Shown here piece by piece: positions 33,713 through 39,769 of a DNA stretch of 39,769 bases (position 1 is the stretch's first letter; each line of letters starts with the position of its first letter). The DNA comes from Roseateles sp. YR242 (GTDB taxonomy: Bacteria; Pseudomonadota; Gammaproteobacteria; Burkholderiales; Burkholderiaceae_C), in assembly GCF_900109745.1 (NCBI RefSeq), contig NZ_FOAV01000024.1, positions 1 through 39,769 of the forward strand. Reading direction: 5' to 3'. The notes below the pieces were generated by a model that made no database searches, was not told the origin of the DNA, and worked only from the letters and a program-made list of their open reading frames with translations. Position numbers and translations under genes: made by a program.

Positions 33713-34678
33713 GTGACCGACACCCGCCCGAGCTCGACCACCCACCTGCCTCGGCTGTTGCTGCTGATGCCCATGGCGGAAGAGCATCAGTCCCAACTGC
33801 GGCAGCGCTTCGAGGTGATCTATGCCCCCACGGCGGCCCTGCGGGCCAAGGCGGTGGCGGAGCAGGGGGCCAGCATCGAACTGGTGCTCACCATCGGGTC
33901 GGTGGGGCTGCGTGCCGACGAGATCGCCGCGTTGCCGAAGCTCGGCTTTGCAGCCGCCCTTGGAGCGGGTTATGAAAACATCGATGTCGCGGCCGCCAAG
34001 GCGCGCGGGGTGGCGCTGGCCAATGGCGCCGGCACCAACGACGCCTGCGTGGCCGATCACGCCATGGCCTTGCTGCTGGCCAGCGTCCGCGCGCTGCCGC
34101 AACAGGAGAAGGCACTCCGCGCCGGCATCTGGCGGGATGACCTGCCGTTGCGACCGAGCGTGAACGGGCGCCGGCTGGGCATCCTGGGCATGGGCACCAT
34201 CGGGCTGAGGATTGCGCGCCGGGCGCAGGCCTTTGATATGGAAGTGGCCTACCACAACCGACGGCCGCGCAACGACTCACAGGGCTGCCAGTACTTCAAT
34301 TCGGTGCTGGGCCTGGCCACCTGGGCGGACTTCCTGATCGTCGCGGCGCCGGGTGGCCCGGGCACCAAACACATCGTCAATGCGGATGTGCTGGCGGCGT
34401 TGGGCCCGCGAGGCCATCTGGTGAACATTGCGCGGGGCAGCCTGGTGGATACGGCGGCACTGGCACGAGCCTTGGCCGCTGGCCAGTTGGCGGGCGCCGG
34501 GCTGGATGTGTATGAATCAGAACCGCATCCGCCGGAGGCGTTGCTGGACTTCCCCAATGTGATCCTGACGCCGCACATCGCGGGCTGGTCGCCCGAGTCG
34601 GTGCAGGCTACGGTAGATCTGTTCCTGCTCAACGTGGAACGCTGGCAGAACGGGCAGCCCCTGCAGACACCGCTGTAA
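33713..34678 (+). CDS. 2-hydroxyacid dehydrogenase (D-isomer-specific, hydroxypyruvate/glyoxylate reductase-like)
   Basis: This 321-residue cytosolic oxidoreductase would reduce a 2-oxoacid to a D-2-hydroxyacid. The nucleotide site is LGILGMGTIGLRIA, and the second strand ends in YHNRRPR rather than an acidic residue, which favours NADPH. The catalytic triad is R241 (NIARGSLVD), E270 (YESEPHPPEA) and H288 (LTPHIAGWS). The start is GTG 33713, behind a GGGGA-like site; the frame is open far upstream but family similarity starts near LPRLLLLMP. It is close to the GhrB/GyaR group; the true substrate is not decided by sequence. It lies 198 bp after the DUF2968 gene. Confidence 0.88.
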   Translation: MTDTRPSSTTHLPRLLLLMPMAEEHQSQLRQRFEVIYAPTAALRAKAVAEQGASIELVLTIGSVGLRADEIAALPKLGFAAALGAGYENIDVAAAKARGVALANGAGTNDACVADHAMALLLASVRALPQQEKALRAGIWRDDLPLRPSVNGRRLGILGMGTIGLRIARRAQAFDMEVAYHNRRPRNDSQGCQYFNSVLGLATWADFLIVAAPGGPGTKHIVNADVLAALGPRGHLVNIARGSLVDTAALARALAAGQLAGAGLDVYESEPHPPEALLDFPNVILTPHIAGWSPESVQATVDLFLLNVERWQNGQPLQTPL

Positions 34679-34680
34679 GC

Positions 34681-34775
34681 AAAAAAAGTCCGCCCGGGAG
34701 TACCGGCTGTCGCGATTCACCACAGGCGATTCACCTAGGTGCGTCACGACGGCCAGGCACGCCAGCAGGGCGGAC
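34681..34775 (-). terminator. minus-strand terminator-like structure with long loop
   Basis: On the minus strand, GTCCGCCC (34775-34768) pairs with GGGCGGAC (34695-34688) and is followed at once by seven T residues (A7 at 34681-34687 on the plus strand). The 72-nt loop contains the palindrome CACCTAGGTG (34732-34741). It would end leftward transcription coming from 34922-35032 or further right. Confidence 0.45.
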
Positions 34776-34861
34776 CAAGGGGGTTTGAACTGAAACGAGA
34801 ACTGAAAAGCGACCTGAATCGCGAACTGAAAGAACGGGCTACGCAGGCATTGCCTGTGTGA
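34739..34861 (+). CDS. hypothetical 40-residue peptide with four amphipathic repeats
   Basis: A GTG-initiated frame whose middle is a 12-bp tandem repeat (34787-34834, unit GAACTGAAACGA) read as ELKR, ELKS, DLNR, ELKE. This would form a charged amphipathic helix. A TAG codon lies directly before the GTG, so no longer start exists. No ribosome site is visible and it overlaps the terminator-like structure. The 12-bp repeat itself is certain; coding is doubtful. Confidence 0.22.
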   Translation: MRHDGQARQQGGPRGFELKRELKSDLNRELKERATQALPV

Positions 34862-34921
34862 GCCGTTATCGCGGTGGGGGGCGACAGGGGCGAAGCGACA
34901 GGGCCGAAACGACCCTCTCGA

Positions 34922-35032
34922 TCACCCAATCACGCCGGTGATCAGCCCCAGGCAGGAGAGCAGGCCGATGCCCAGCACCCAGGCATCCGCGTTGTTCAGC
35001 GAGGACCAGACTCGTTGCTTGAATACCTGCAT
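34922..35032 (-). CDS. possible 36-residue single-pass membrane peptide
   Basis: The frame encodes MQVFKQRVWSSLNNADAW followed by a hydrophobic stretch (VLGIGLLSCLGLITGVIG) that runs to the C-terminus. GGAG precedes ATG 35038 directly and is spaced six bases from ATG 35032, giving 36 residues (or 38 from 35038). The terminator-like structure at 34681-34775 is downstream on the same strand, which supports a transcript. It lies in an otherwise gene-free 621-bp stretch (34679-35299). No family recognised. Confidence 0.35.
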   Translation of the reverse strand: MQVFKQRVWSSLNNADAWVLGIGLLSCLGLITGVIG

Positions 35033-35299
35033 CACCATCTCCAGTAGCCGAAGGATTGACGGCTGATGCGCTTCGAACTCCCTCGAAGCGCGCCGCCGCG
35101 ATGAAGTCAATGTACTGGATGGGCATACAGTAGTCAACGCCGGTTGTTGTCGTCTCCGCACACCGCCACCAGCAGGCTGCGGGAAGTCCGGTGGATGGAC
35201 GGGCGCCTGGTGGGAGCGTTCAGGCCAAGCTGTCGCCTGGGTGCCCCGAGCACGCAGCAAGGGCCCCGAGCCGCAGGCGGCGCGGGCAGGGCGTGATGA

Positions 35300-36556
35300 T
35301 CAGGCGGTGGCTGAACCCGCCGGTGCCTGGTTCAGCGCCGGCGCCAAGGACGGGTCCTGCGCCGCACCCGGGGTCTCGTCCAGCGCCTCCTCCAGCGCTG
35401 GCGTGGCCGCTATCGGTGCACCCGCCTTGCGGCGCGCGCCCTGCGGCTTGCGCAGCCACAGATAGACGCCGGAGCCCAGCACGATGATGGTGGCCACGTC
35501 CAGCAGGGCCCACAGGATCTTCATCGGCATGCCGCCATAGTCACCGAAGTGCAACGGCTGCGAGACCAGCAGCCCGGTCAGGTACCACGGCAGCGCGGGC
35601 GCGGCGGTCAGCTCGCCGGTCTTGGCGTCCATCAACATCGGCTGAAGCAGCCGTGAGGTCAGCGGCGTCATGCCCTTGAGGAAGACGGTGTTGTGGTGCG
35701 GGCTGGAATAGGCGGTGCCGGGGAAGGCCACGAACGACACCTTCATGCCCGGGGCTTTCGCAGTGGCGTTGTCCAGCGCCAGTTGCAGCGAGCCGCGTTG
35801 GTCCATCGGCGTGACGGTTTCGTCCTTGTAGGGTGCCAGAAGGGTGCTGAGCTGGTCGTACTGCCAATACTTCACCAGCAGGTCGGCCCAGGTGTTGATC
35901 ATGCCGGTGGCGCCCACCACGAAGCACCACACCAGCGTGACGATGCCCAGCAGGTTGTGCAGGTCCAGCCACTTGATGCGGGTGGAGCGGCTGCGGCGCA
36001 CCTCGCCGAATGCCAGCTTGCGCATGAACGGGGCGTAGAGCACCACGCCACTCACCAGGGCCACCAGCAGCAACAGACCCATCAAGCCCAGGAACAGCTT
36101 GCCGGGCAAGCCGGCAAACATGTCCACGTGCAGGCGCAGCATCAGGTCCATGAAGCCTTCACCGACCTTGTAGTCCCCGACCAGCAGGCCCGTGCGGGTA
36201 TCCACGGCAATCGACTTGTAGTCGTCGGTGGGGGCCGGCGTCGGCGTCATGGTGAACCACCACAAGCGGTCGTCGTCGTCGTTGGGGCCGGCGAACTGGA
36301 TCACCCGGTCTGGATACCGGGCCTTGGCGGCCTGAGCCAGCGTGTCCAGGCTGGCGGGCGGCTGCTGGGCCAGTTGAGCGGTCTGCTCGGCCGTCAGTGC
36401 CGGCGCCTCGATCTCATCGCCCAGCAGGTGCCCGATCTCATGATGAAAGATCAGCGGCAGGCCGGTCAGGCACAGCAGCAGCATGAACAGCGTGCAGATG
36501 AGACTGGTCCATTTATGGATCCAGGTCCAGATGCGGATGGCGCGCGAGCTGAGCAT
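35300..36556 (-). CDS. PepSY-associated membrane protein (PiuB-like, iron uptake)
   Basis: The 418-residue inner-membrane protein belongs to the PepSY_TM family, often encoded beside siderophore receptors and thought to reduce or release iron from siderophores in the periplasm. It has four likely membrane helices (LICTLFMLLLCLTGLPLIFH; LFLGLMGLLLLVALVSGVVL; LLGIVTLVWCFVVGATGMI; ILWALLDVATIIVLGSGVYL) with conserved His residues at their borders (WIHKW, FHHEIGH, DLHNLLG, PLHFGDYGG). Two periplasmic PepSY-type domains lie between. The C-terminal tail is long and Ala/Pro-rich. AAGGA is six bases before ATG 36556. It lies 64 bp after the receptor gene in the Fur-controlled operon. Confidence 0.88.
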   Translation of the reverse strand: MLSSRAIRIWTWIHKWTSLICTLFMLLLCLTGLPLIFHHEIGHLLGDEIEAPALTAEQTAQLAQQPPASLDTLAQAAKARYPDRVIQFAGPNDDDDRLWWFTMTPTPAPTDDYKSIAVDTRTGLLVGDYKVGEGFMDLMLRLHVDMFAGLPGKLFLGLMGLLLLVALVSGVVLYAPFMRKLAFGEVRRSRSTRIKWLDLHNLLGIVTLVWCFVVGATGMINTWADLLVKYWQYDQLSTLLAPYKDETVTPMDQRGSLQLALDNATAKAPGMKVSFVAFPGTAYSSPHHNTVFLKGMTPLTSRLLQPMLMDAKTGELTAAPALPWYLTGLLVSQPLHFGDYGGMPMKILWALLDVATIIVLGSGVYLWLRKPQGARRKAGAPIAATPALEEALDETPGAAQDPSLAPALNQAPAGSATA

Positions 36557-36620
36557 GGCGGGTCCTTGGGATGCGTTGGCTATGGCGGTGGCTATGGCGA
36601 CGTGTCGGGGCGGAACCGGA

Positions 36621-38855
36621 TCAGAAGTCCGCGCTGACGCTCAGATTGAAGCTGCGCGGCGCACCCACCACCAGGTAGCTCTGGTCGGGGTAGCCGCCAG
36701 CGGAGGCCCAGTACTTCTTGTTGGTCAGGTTGTCCACGCGGGCGCGCAGGGTGAGCAGCGTGCCTTGCACCTCGAACATGTAGCGGGCACCGGCATCCAG
36801 ACGGGTCCAGGCCGGCACACGCAGGGTGTTGGCGCTGTCGGCGTAGACCTTGCCGGTGTGAACCACACGGCTGTCCAGGGCCAGGCCCTGCACGTACGGG
36901 ACTTCCCATTCCACGCCGACATTGCCCTGGAACTCGGGGATACCCAGCGTGCGCTTGCCTTCGGTGCTGTCGTCGCCGGTGCCGTGCTGCTTCGCGTCCA
37001 GGAAGTTCACCCCGCCCAGGATCTTCACGCTGCGGGTGGCCAGGCCAAAGGCCGTCAGTTCCACGCCGCGGTGGCGGTCCTCACCTTGGGCGGTGTTCTG
37101 GGCCAGTACGGCGCGTGGCTTGTTGGTGGTGAACCAGGCAGCGGTAAAGCCAAGGCGGCCGCCGTCGTATTTCACGCCCAGTTCCTTCTGGCGGGAGGCG
37201 TAGGGCGCCAGGTCGCGCGCCGGCAGACCGTCCTGCGCGGCCAGGCTGTCACCCTTGACCAAGCCTTCAATGTAGTTGCCGTAGAGCGAGAACTGCTTCG
37301 TGGCCTTGAACACGGCGCCCACCACCGGGCTGGTCTTGCTCTTGTCGTAGGTGGTGACGGTGCCGCCCGGTGTCACGGTGCCCAGGAAGGAGGTGGTGGC
37401 GCTGATGCTGTCCTGCTTGAGGGTCTGGTGGCGCAGGCCCAGGGTCAGCAGCACCTGGTCGTCCAGCATCGAGAGCGTGTCGCCGATGGCCACACTGCTG
37501 GTTCGCACGCGGGTGTTGATCAGCGGGTCGGCGGTACTGTTGCCGGTGTAGACCGACGACGAGAAATCCGGCAGCGTGCTGGTGGTGGGCTGGTAGATGT
37601 TGGTCGGCTGCGTGTTCAGGAAGTCCATCGCATAGCCGTTCTTGGTGTCCAGCGCGAAGGCGGCGGCCGACACGACCCATTCATGGCCGATGCTGCCGGT
37701 CCTGAGCTTGCCGCGCAGGCCGATCTCGCCGGTATCGACGCTGTCGTGGCGGACGTTGTCGAACCGGTACCAGGTGCCATCGCCAGTGGTGGCGTCGGTG
37801 ACGGTAACGCCCGCCAGGCGGTTGGATTCATCACTGCGGCGCGCGCCGTAGGCGGCCCAGGCGGTGACATTGCTGTTGATGTCCCATTCGCCGCGCACCG
37901 AGCCGAACACGTCGCGTTCGTTGGAGTAGGTCCAGGGCTGGGCAAAGTTGGTGCTGTTGTCGGGCACGGCTGGCACCGAGGTCAGGCCGTTGACCGTCAC
38001 GCTGGGGCGCGTGCGCTTGAGCTGGTTGTCCTGATAGCCGATGTCGCCGGACAAGCGCACATCGCGACTGCGCCAGTCCAGACCGAGCGAGGCCACGCTG
38101 GTCTTGGACTTCTCGTCGTCCACGGCGGTGCCGCCATCACGGTATGCGGCGTTGAAGCGCACCCCGGTGGCATGGTCCGGGCCAAAACGACGCGCGACGT
38201 CGATCGCCACGCCGCCAGCATCACCACTGCCTGTGTTGACCGTCACTCGGGTGAGGGCTTCGTTGGGCGCCCGCTTCGGCAGCAGGCTGATGTTGCCGCC
38301 GATGCCCCCGCCATTGGGGCTGGCCCCCATCAGGAAGGCGGATGCGCCGCGCAGGACTTCGACGCGCTCGAACAGTTCGGAGGCCACATACTGGCGGGGC
38401 AGCAGGCTGTAGAGCCCGTTGTAGGCCACATCATCCGAACCGACGATGAAGCCACGCATGAAGTAGGTTTCCTGGAAGTTGCCGTAGCCGCGGGCCACCC
38501 GGACACCAGGGTCGTTCTGCAGGACTTCGGCAACGCTCTTGGCCTGACGGTCCTGGATGAGGTCGTTGGTATAGGCCGTGATGCTGAACGGCGTCTCCAT
38601 GTTGTCCTTGGTGCCCAGGATGCCTGCACGGCCGCCGCGAGCGACCTGGCCGCCCGCGTAGGCAGCCGCGAGGCCCTTGGCATCCGCTGTTGCGCTGACG
38701 GTGACGACCGGCAACTGGGTCGCTTCCTGGGCGTCCTTGGCCTTGGCGTCGCTGGCAGCGGGTGCTGGCGCAGGGGCATGTTGGGCGTGCGCAGCAAGGC
38801 TGAGGCAACTGAGGGCGACGGCGAGGGTGAGAGGGCGGAGGACGAGGCTGGGCAT
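36621..38855 (-). CDS. TonB-dependent siderophore receptor
   Basis: A 744-residue outer-membrane receptor for a ferric siderophore. The signal peptide MPSLVLRPLTLAVALSCLSL..AHAQ sets the start at ATG 38855, five bases after AAGG. A TonB box-like LPVVTVSA follows a Pro/Ala stretch, then the plug domain (SITAYTNDLIQDRQAKSVAE; YFMRGF; VEVLRGASAFLMG; PNGGGIGGNISLLPKR), and a 22-strand barrel region ending in SFNLSVSADF with the C-terminal Phe. This is the FhuE/FpvA-like siderophore group; the ligand cannot be named. It is the second gene of a three-gene operon with a Fur box upstream. Confidence 0.93.
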   Translation of the reverse strand: MPSLVLRPLTLAVALSCLSLAAHAQHAPAPAPAASDAKAKDAQEATQLPVVTVSATADAKGLAAAYAGGQVARGGRAGILGTKDNMETPFSITAYTNDLIQDRQAKSVAEVLQNDPGVRVARGYGNFQETYFMRGFIVGSDDVAYNGLYSLLPRQYVASELFERVEVLRGASAFLMGASPNGGGIGGNISLLPKRAPNEALTRVTVNTGSGDAGGVAIDVARRFGPDHATGVRFNAAYRDGGTAVDDEKSKTSVASLGLDWRSRDVRLSGDIGYQDNQLKRTRPSVTVNGLTSVPAVPDNSTNFAQPWTYSNERDVFGSVRGEWDINSNVTAWAAYGARRSDESNRLAGVTVTDATTGDGTWYRFDNVRHDSVDTGEIGLRGKLRTGSIGHEWVVSAAAFALDTKNGYAMDFLNTQPTNIYQPTTSTLPDFSSSVYTGNSTADPLINTRVRTSSVAIGDTLSMLDDQVLLTLGLRHQTLKQDSISATTSFLGTVTPGGTVTTYDKSKTSPVVGAVFKATKQFSLYGNYIEGLVKGDSLAAQDGLPARDLAPYASRQKELGVKYDGGRLGFTAAWFTTNKPRAVLAQNTAQGEDRHRGVELTAFGLATRSVKILGGVNFLDAKQHGTGDDSTEGKRTLGIPEFQGNVGVEWEVPYVQGLALDSRVVHTGKVYADSANTLRVPAWTRLDAGARYMFEVQGTLLTLRARVDNLTNKKYWASAGGYPDQSYLVVGAPRSFNLSVSADF

Positions 38856-38990
38856 GGGGACCTTGGGGACGGCTTTACGGAAGGGGCGTTGGGGCCGGGG
38901 CGGCAAGCTGCGTGGGCGCCAGGGCCGAGGGTGGTGAATCGGAAATTCAGAGGCAGGGGTGTGGTCGCGCCGCACCGGCCTCAGGTCCTG

Positions 38991-39185
38991 TCATCGGGAC
39001 TGCTGGGAAGCCGGCGCGCGCCGCCAGCCGTACCAGGCCATCACGGCCACAGGCACGCCCAGGCCAAACCACGACCAGACATCACCCCAGTGATCCGACA
39101 CCAGGGCAGTCAACAAACCACTGGCGCTGAGCAGGCCCAGCAGCAGCGGCCACGCCCAGAGGCGGCGGGTTTCGGGGGAGAACAT
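38991..39185 (-). CDS. small membrane protein of the siderophore operon
   Basis: The 64-residue protein has two hydrophobic helices (LWAWPLLLGLLSASGLLTALV and WSWFGLGVPVAVMAWYGW) joined by SDHWGDV. Similar short two-helix proteins are common next to TonB receptor/PepSY pairs in this group, but I cannot give a named family. The start is ATG 39185, eight bases after GAGAAG; a TTG start at 39209 would put the Fur box within the coding region and is disfavoured. It is the first gene of the operon and precedes the receptor by 135 bp. Confidence 0.65.
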   Translation of the reverse strand: MFSPETRRLWAWPLLLGLLSASGLLTALVSDHWGDVWSWFGLGVPVAVMAWYGWRRAPASQQSR

Positions 39186-39201
39186 TTGCGAAGTCTTCTC
39201 A

Positions 39202-39220
39202 AATGACAACGGTTCTCATC
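39202..39220 (-). promoter_or_regulatory. Fur box
   Basis: On the minus strand GATGAGAACCGTTGTCATT matches 14 of 19 positions of the Fur-type palindrome AATGAGAATGATTCTCATT. It ends 17 bp before the start of the small membrane-protein gene, so Fur with iron would block the operon. Confidence 0.7.
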
Positions 39221-39540
39221 TTAGCGGGTTGGGGTGGTTTTTCCATGCCAGGGTGGGCGTTGAGCGGCACCAGGTGTGCGGCATTGACAACGGGTGCCTG
39301 GAGATGGTGCAGGGGCCTGGGGGTGGGGAGGTCTCCCTCGGGGGGCGACCGGAGTCGGTGGCTGCACCTGGATCCCTCCGATAGACCCCCCCGGTGGCCA
39401 CCGCCAGAAAGCGCCGGCCCGGGGGGTATTTGCTTCATGTCCCTCCTGTCCCGCTCCGCGGGCCATTCCTTCCTGATACTTTCCCTCCTGCTTCCTTCGC
39501 GCTGATGGAAGCCCGCCACGTGACCCTGGATACCTTCCTG
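39221..39540. other. gene-free stretch between the iron operon and the IS110 end
   Basis: No convincing gene is seen. It holds a 12-bp palindrome CGGTGGCCACCG (39392-39403) and G-rich runs. The left end of the insertion sequence should lie near its right side, but the exact border is not visible without the right end. Confidence 0.4.
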
Positions 39541-39693
39541 GGTTCTATCCCGAAGTTAAGAGTGGGGCACGTTGGTCGGATTCGACGCTGTAGCTCGGAC
39601 GGTGTCTTGGGGCGCCGCCGGTGTTTGCCCGGCGGCGACCTCGCGTATCAGGATGCGCATGTCGAATAGGCGCGCTCATTGAGGAGGTTGGTC
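39541..39693 (+). ncRNA. candidate bridge-RNA region of an IS110-family element
   Basis: IS110-family elements are known to encode a bridge RNA in a non-coding end, upstream of the recombinase gene in many of them. This gene-free segment directly precedes the transposase start and contains a perfect 9-bp stem, CGCCGCCGG (39613-39621) with CCGGCGGCG (39629-39637), loop TGTTTGC, plus weaker pairs. The boundaries are not defined; the call rests on position and structure only. Confidence 0.3.
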
Positions 39694-39769
39694 ATGACTT
39701 CGATGGTGGGGGTGGACGTGAGCAAGGCCAAGCTCGACGTCGCGTTGTTGGACGAGAAGGGGAAGTACC
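39694..39769 (+). CDS. IS110-family transposase (partial, cut by window end)
   Basis: The first 25 codons of a DEDD-type recombinase are present: MTSMVGVDVSKAKLDVALLD. The motif GVDVSKAKLDVAL is the N-terminal catalytic strand of IS110 transposases and includes the first acidic residue. A strong ribosome site, GAGGAGG, is six bases before ATG 39694. The rest lies beyond the window, so intactness cannot be judged. Confidence 0.88.
   Translation, partial: MTSMVGVDVSKAKLDVALLDEKGKY

Noticed and set aside
36483-39206. 907-codon plus-strand frame opposite the TonB receptor
   Set aside because: Antisense to a complete receptor with signal peptide and TonB box; low-complexity Val/Gly/His translation.
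39221-39540. A riboswitch upstream of the iron operon or insertion element
   Set aside because: No cobalamin, TPP or other known conserved core could be found in the G-rich segment.

Overview
The window is a GC-rich (roughly two thirds G+C), densely coding stretch that looks like a chromosome of a betaproteobacterium of the order Burkholderiales (Roseateles/Mitsuaria/Rubrivivax-like). This placement rests on codon use and on families that are common there: DUF2968, DUF3331, PaoABC-type aldehyde dehydrogenases and MCPs of this type. It is inferred, not proven. Most genes are metabolic, transport or signalling genes in short operons. I see no tRNA, rRNA or CRISPR array.

Layout: 0.1-3.5 kb holds a Tat-like amino-acid-type ABC binding protein, a secreted GlpQ-type glycerophosphodiester phosphodiesterase, and an RraB-family gene. 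A structured, attC-like sequence precedes the RraB gene and a 162-bp MITE-like element begins right after its stop codon. 3.7-9.5 kb carries a chemoreceptor and a three-gene molybdenum aldehyde/xanthine dehydrogenase operon of PaoABC type. 9.7-16.5 kb has a cyanophycinase-type S51 peptidase, a secreted M13 zinc peptidase, an MFS carrier, a small lipoprotein, a YaeR-type VOC protein and a nicotinamidase-like hydrolase. 16.6-22.6 kb has a second chemoreceptor, a very large monoheme lipoprotein of unknown function preceded by an FNR-like box, and pobA. 22.8-28.6 kb has a GIY-YIG-like protein, a GlxA-type regulator divergent from an MFS carrier, a Tat-exported FAH-fold protein, an intergenic region with DnaA-box-like words and 36-bp direct repeats, a TetR regulator and a DUF3331 protein. 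28.6-34.7 kb has a NitT/TauT-type ABC ATPase and a fused two-domain permease without a binding protein, a DUF2968 protein with an internal duplication, and a 2-hydroxyacid dehydrogenase. 35.3-39.2 kb is an iron operon (small membrane protein, TonB-dependent siderophore receptor, PepSY membrane protein) behind a good Fur box. The window ends inside an IS110-family transposase gene whose 5' non-coding region may encode a bridge RNA.

A recurring theme is non-coding repeats placed directly after stop codons. An ~87-bp hairpin-rich element follows two unrelated genes in the same relative orientation. An 11-bp tandem repeat with the same motif follows two other genes. A 14-bp tandem array follows a lipoprotein gene, and the MITE starts one base after the RraB stop codon. 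The best leads for something new are the IS110 5' region, the FNR-box/monoheme lipoprotein locus, the DnaA-box-like cluster and the structured element upstream of the RraB gene.
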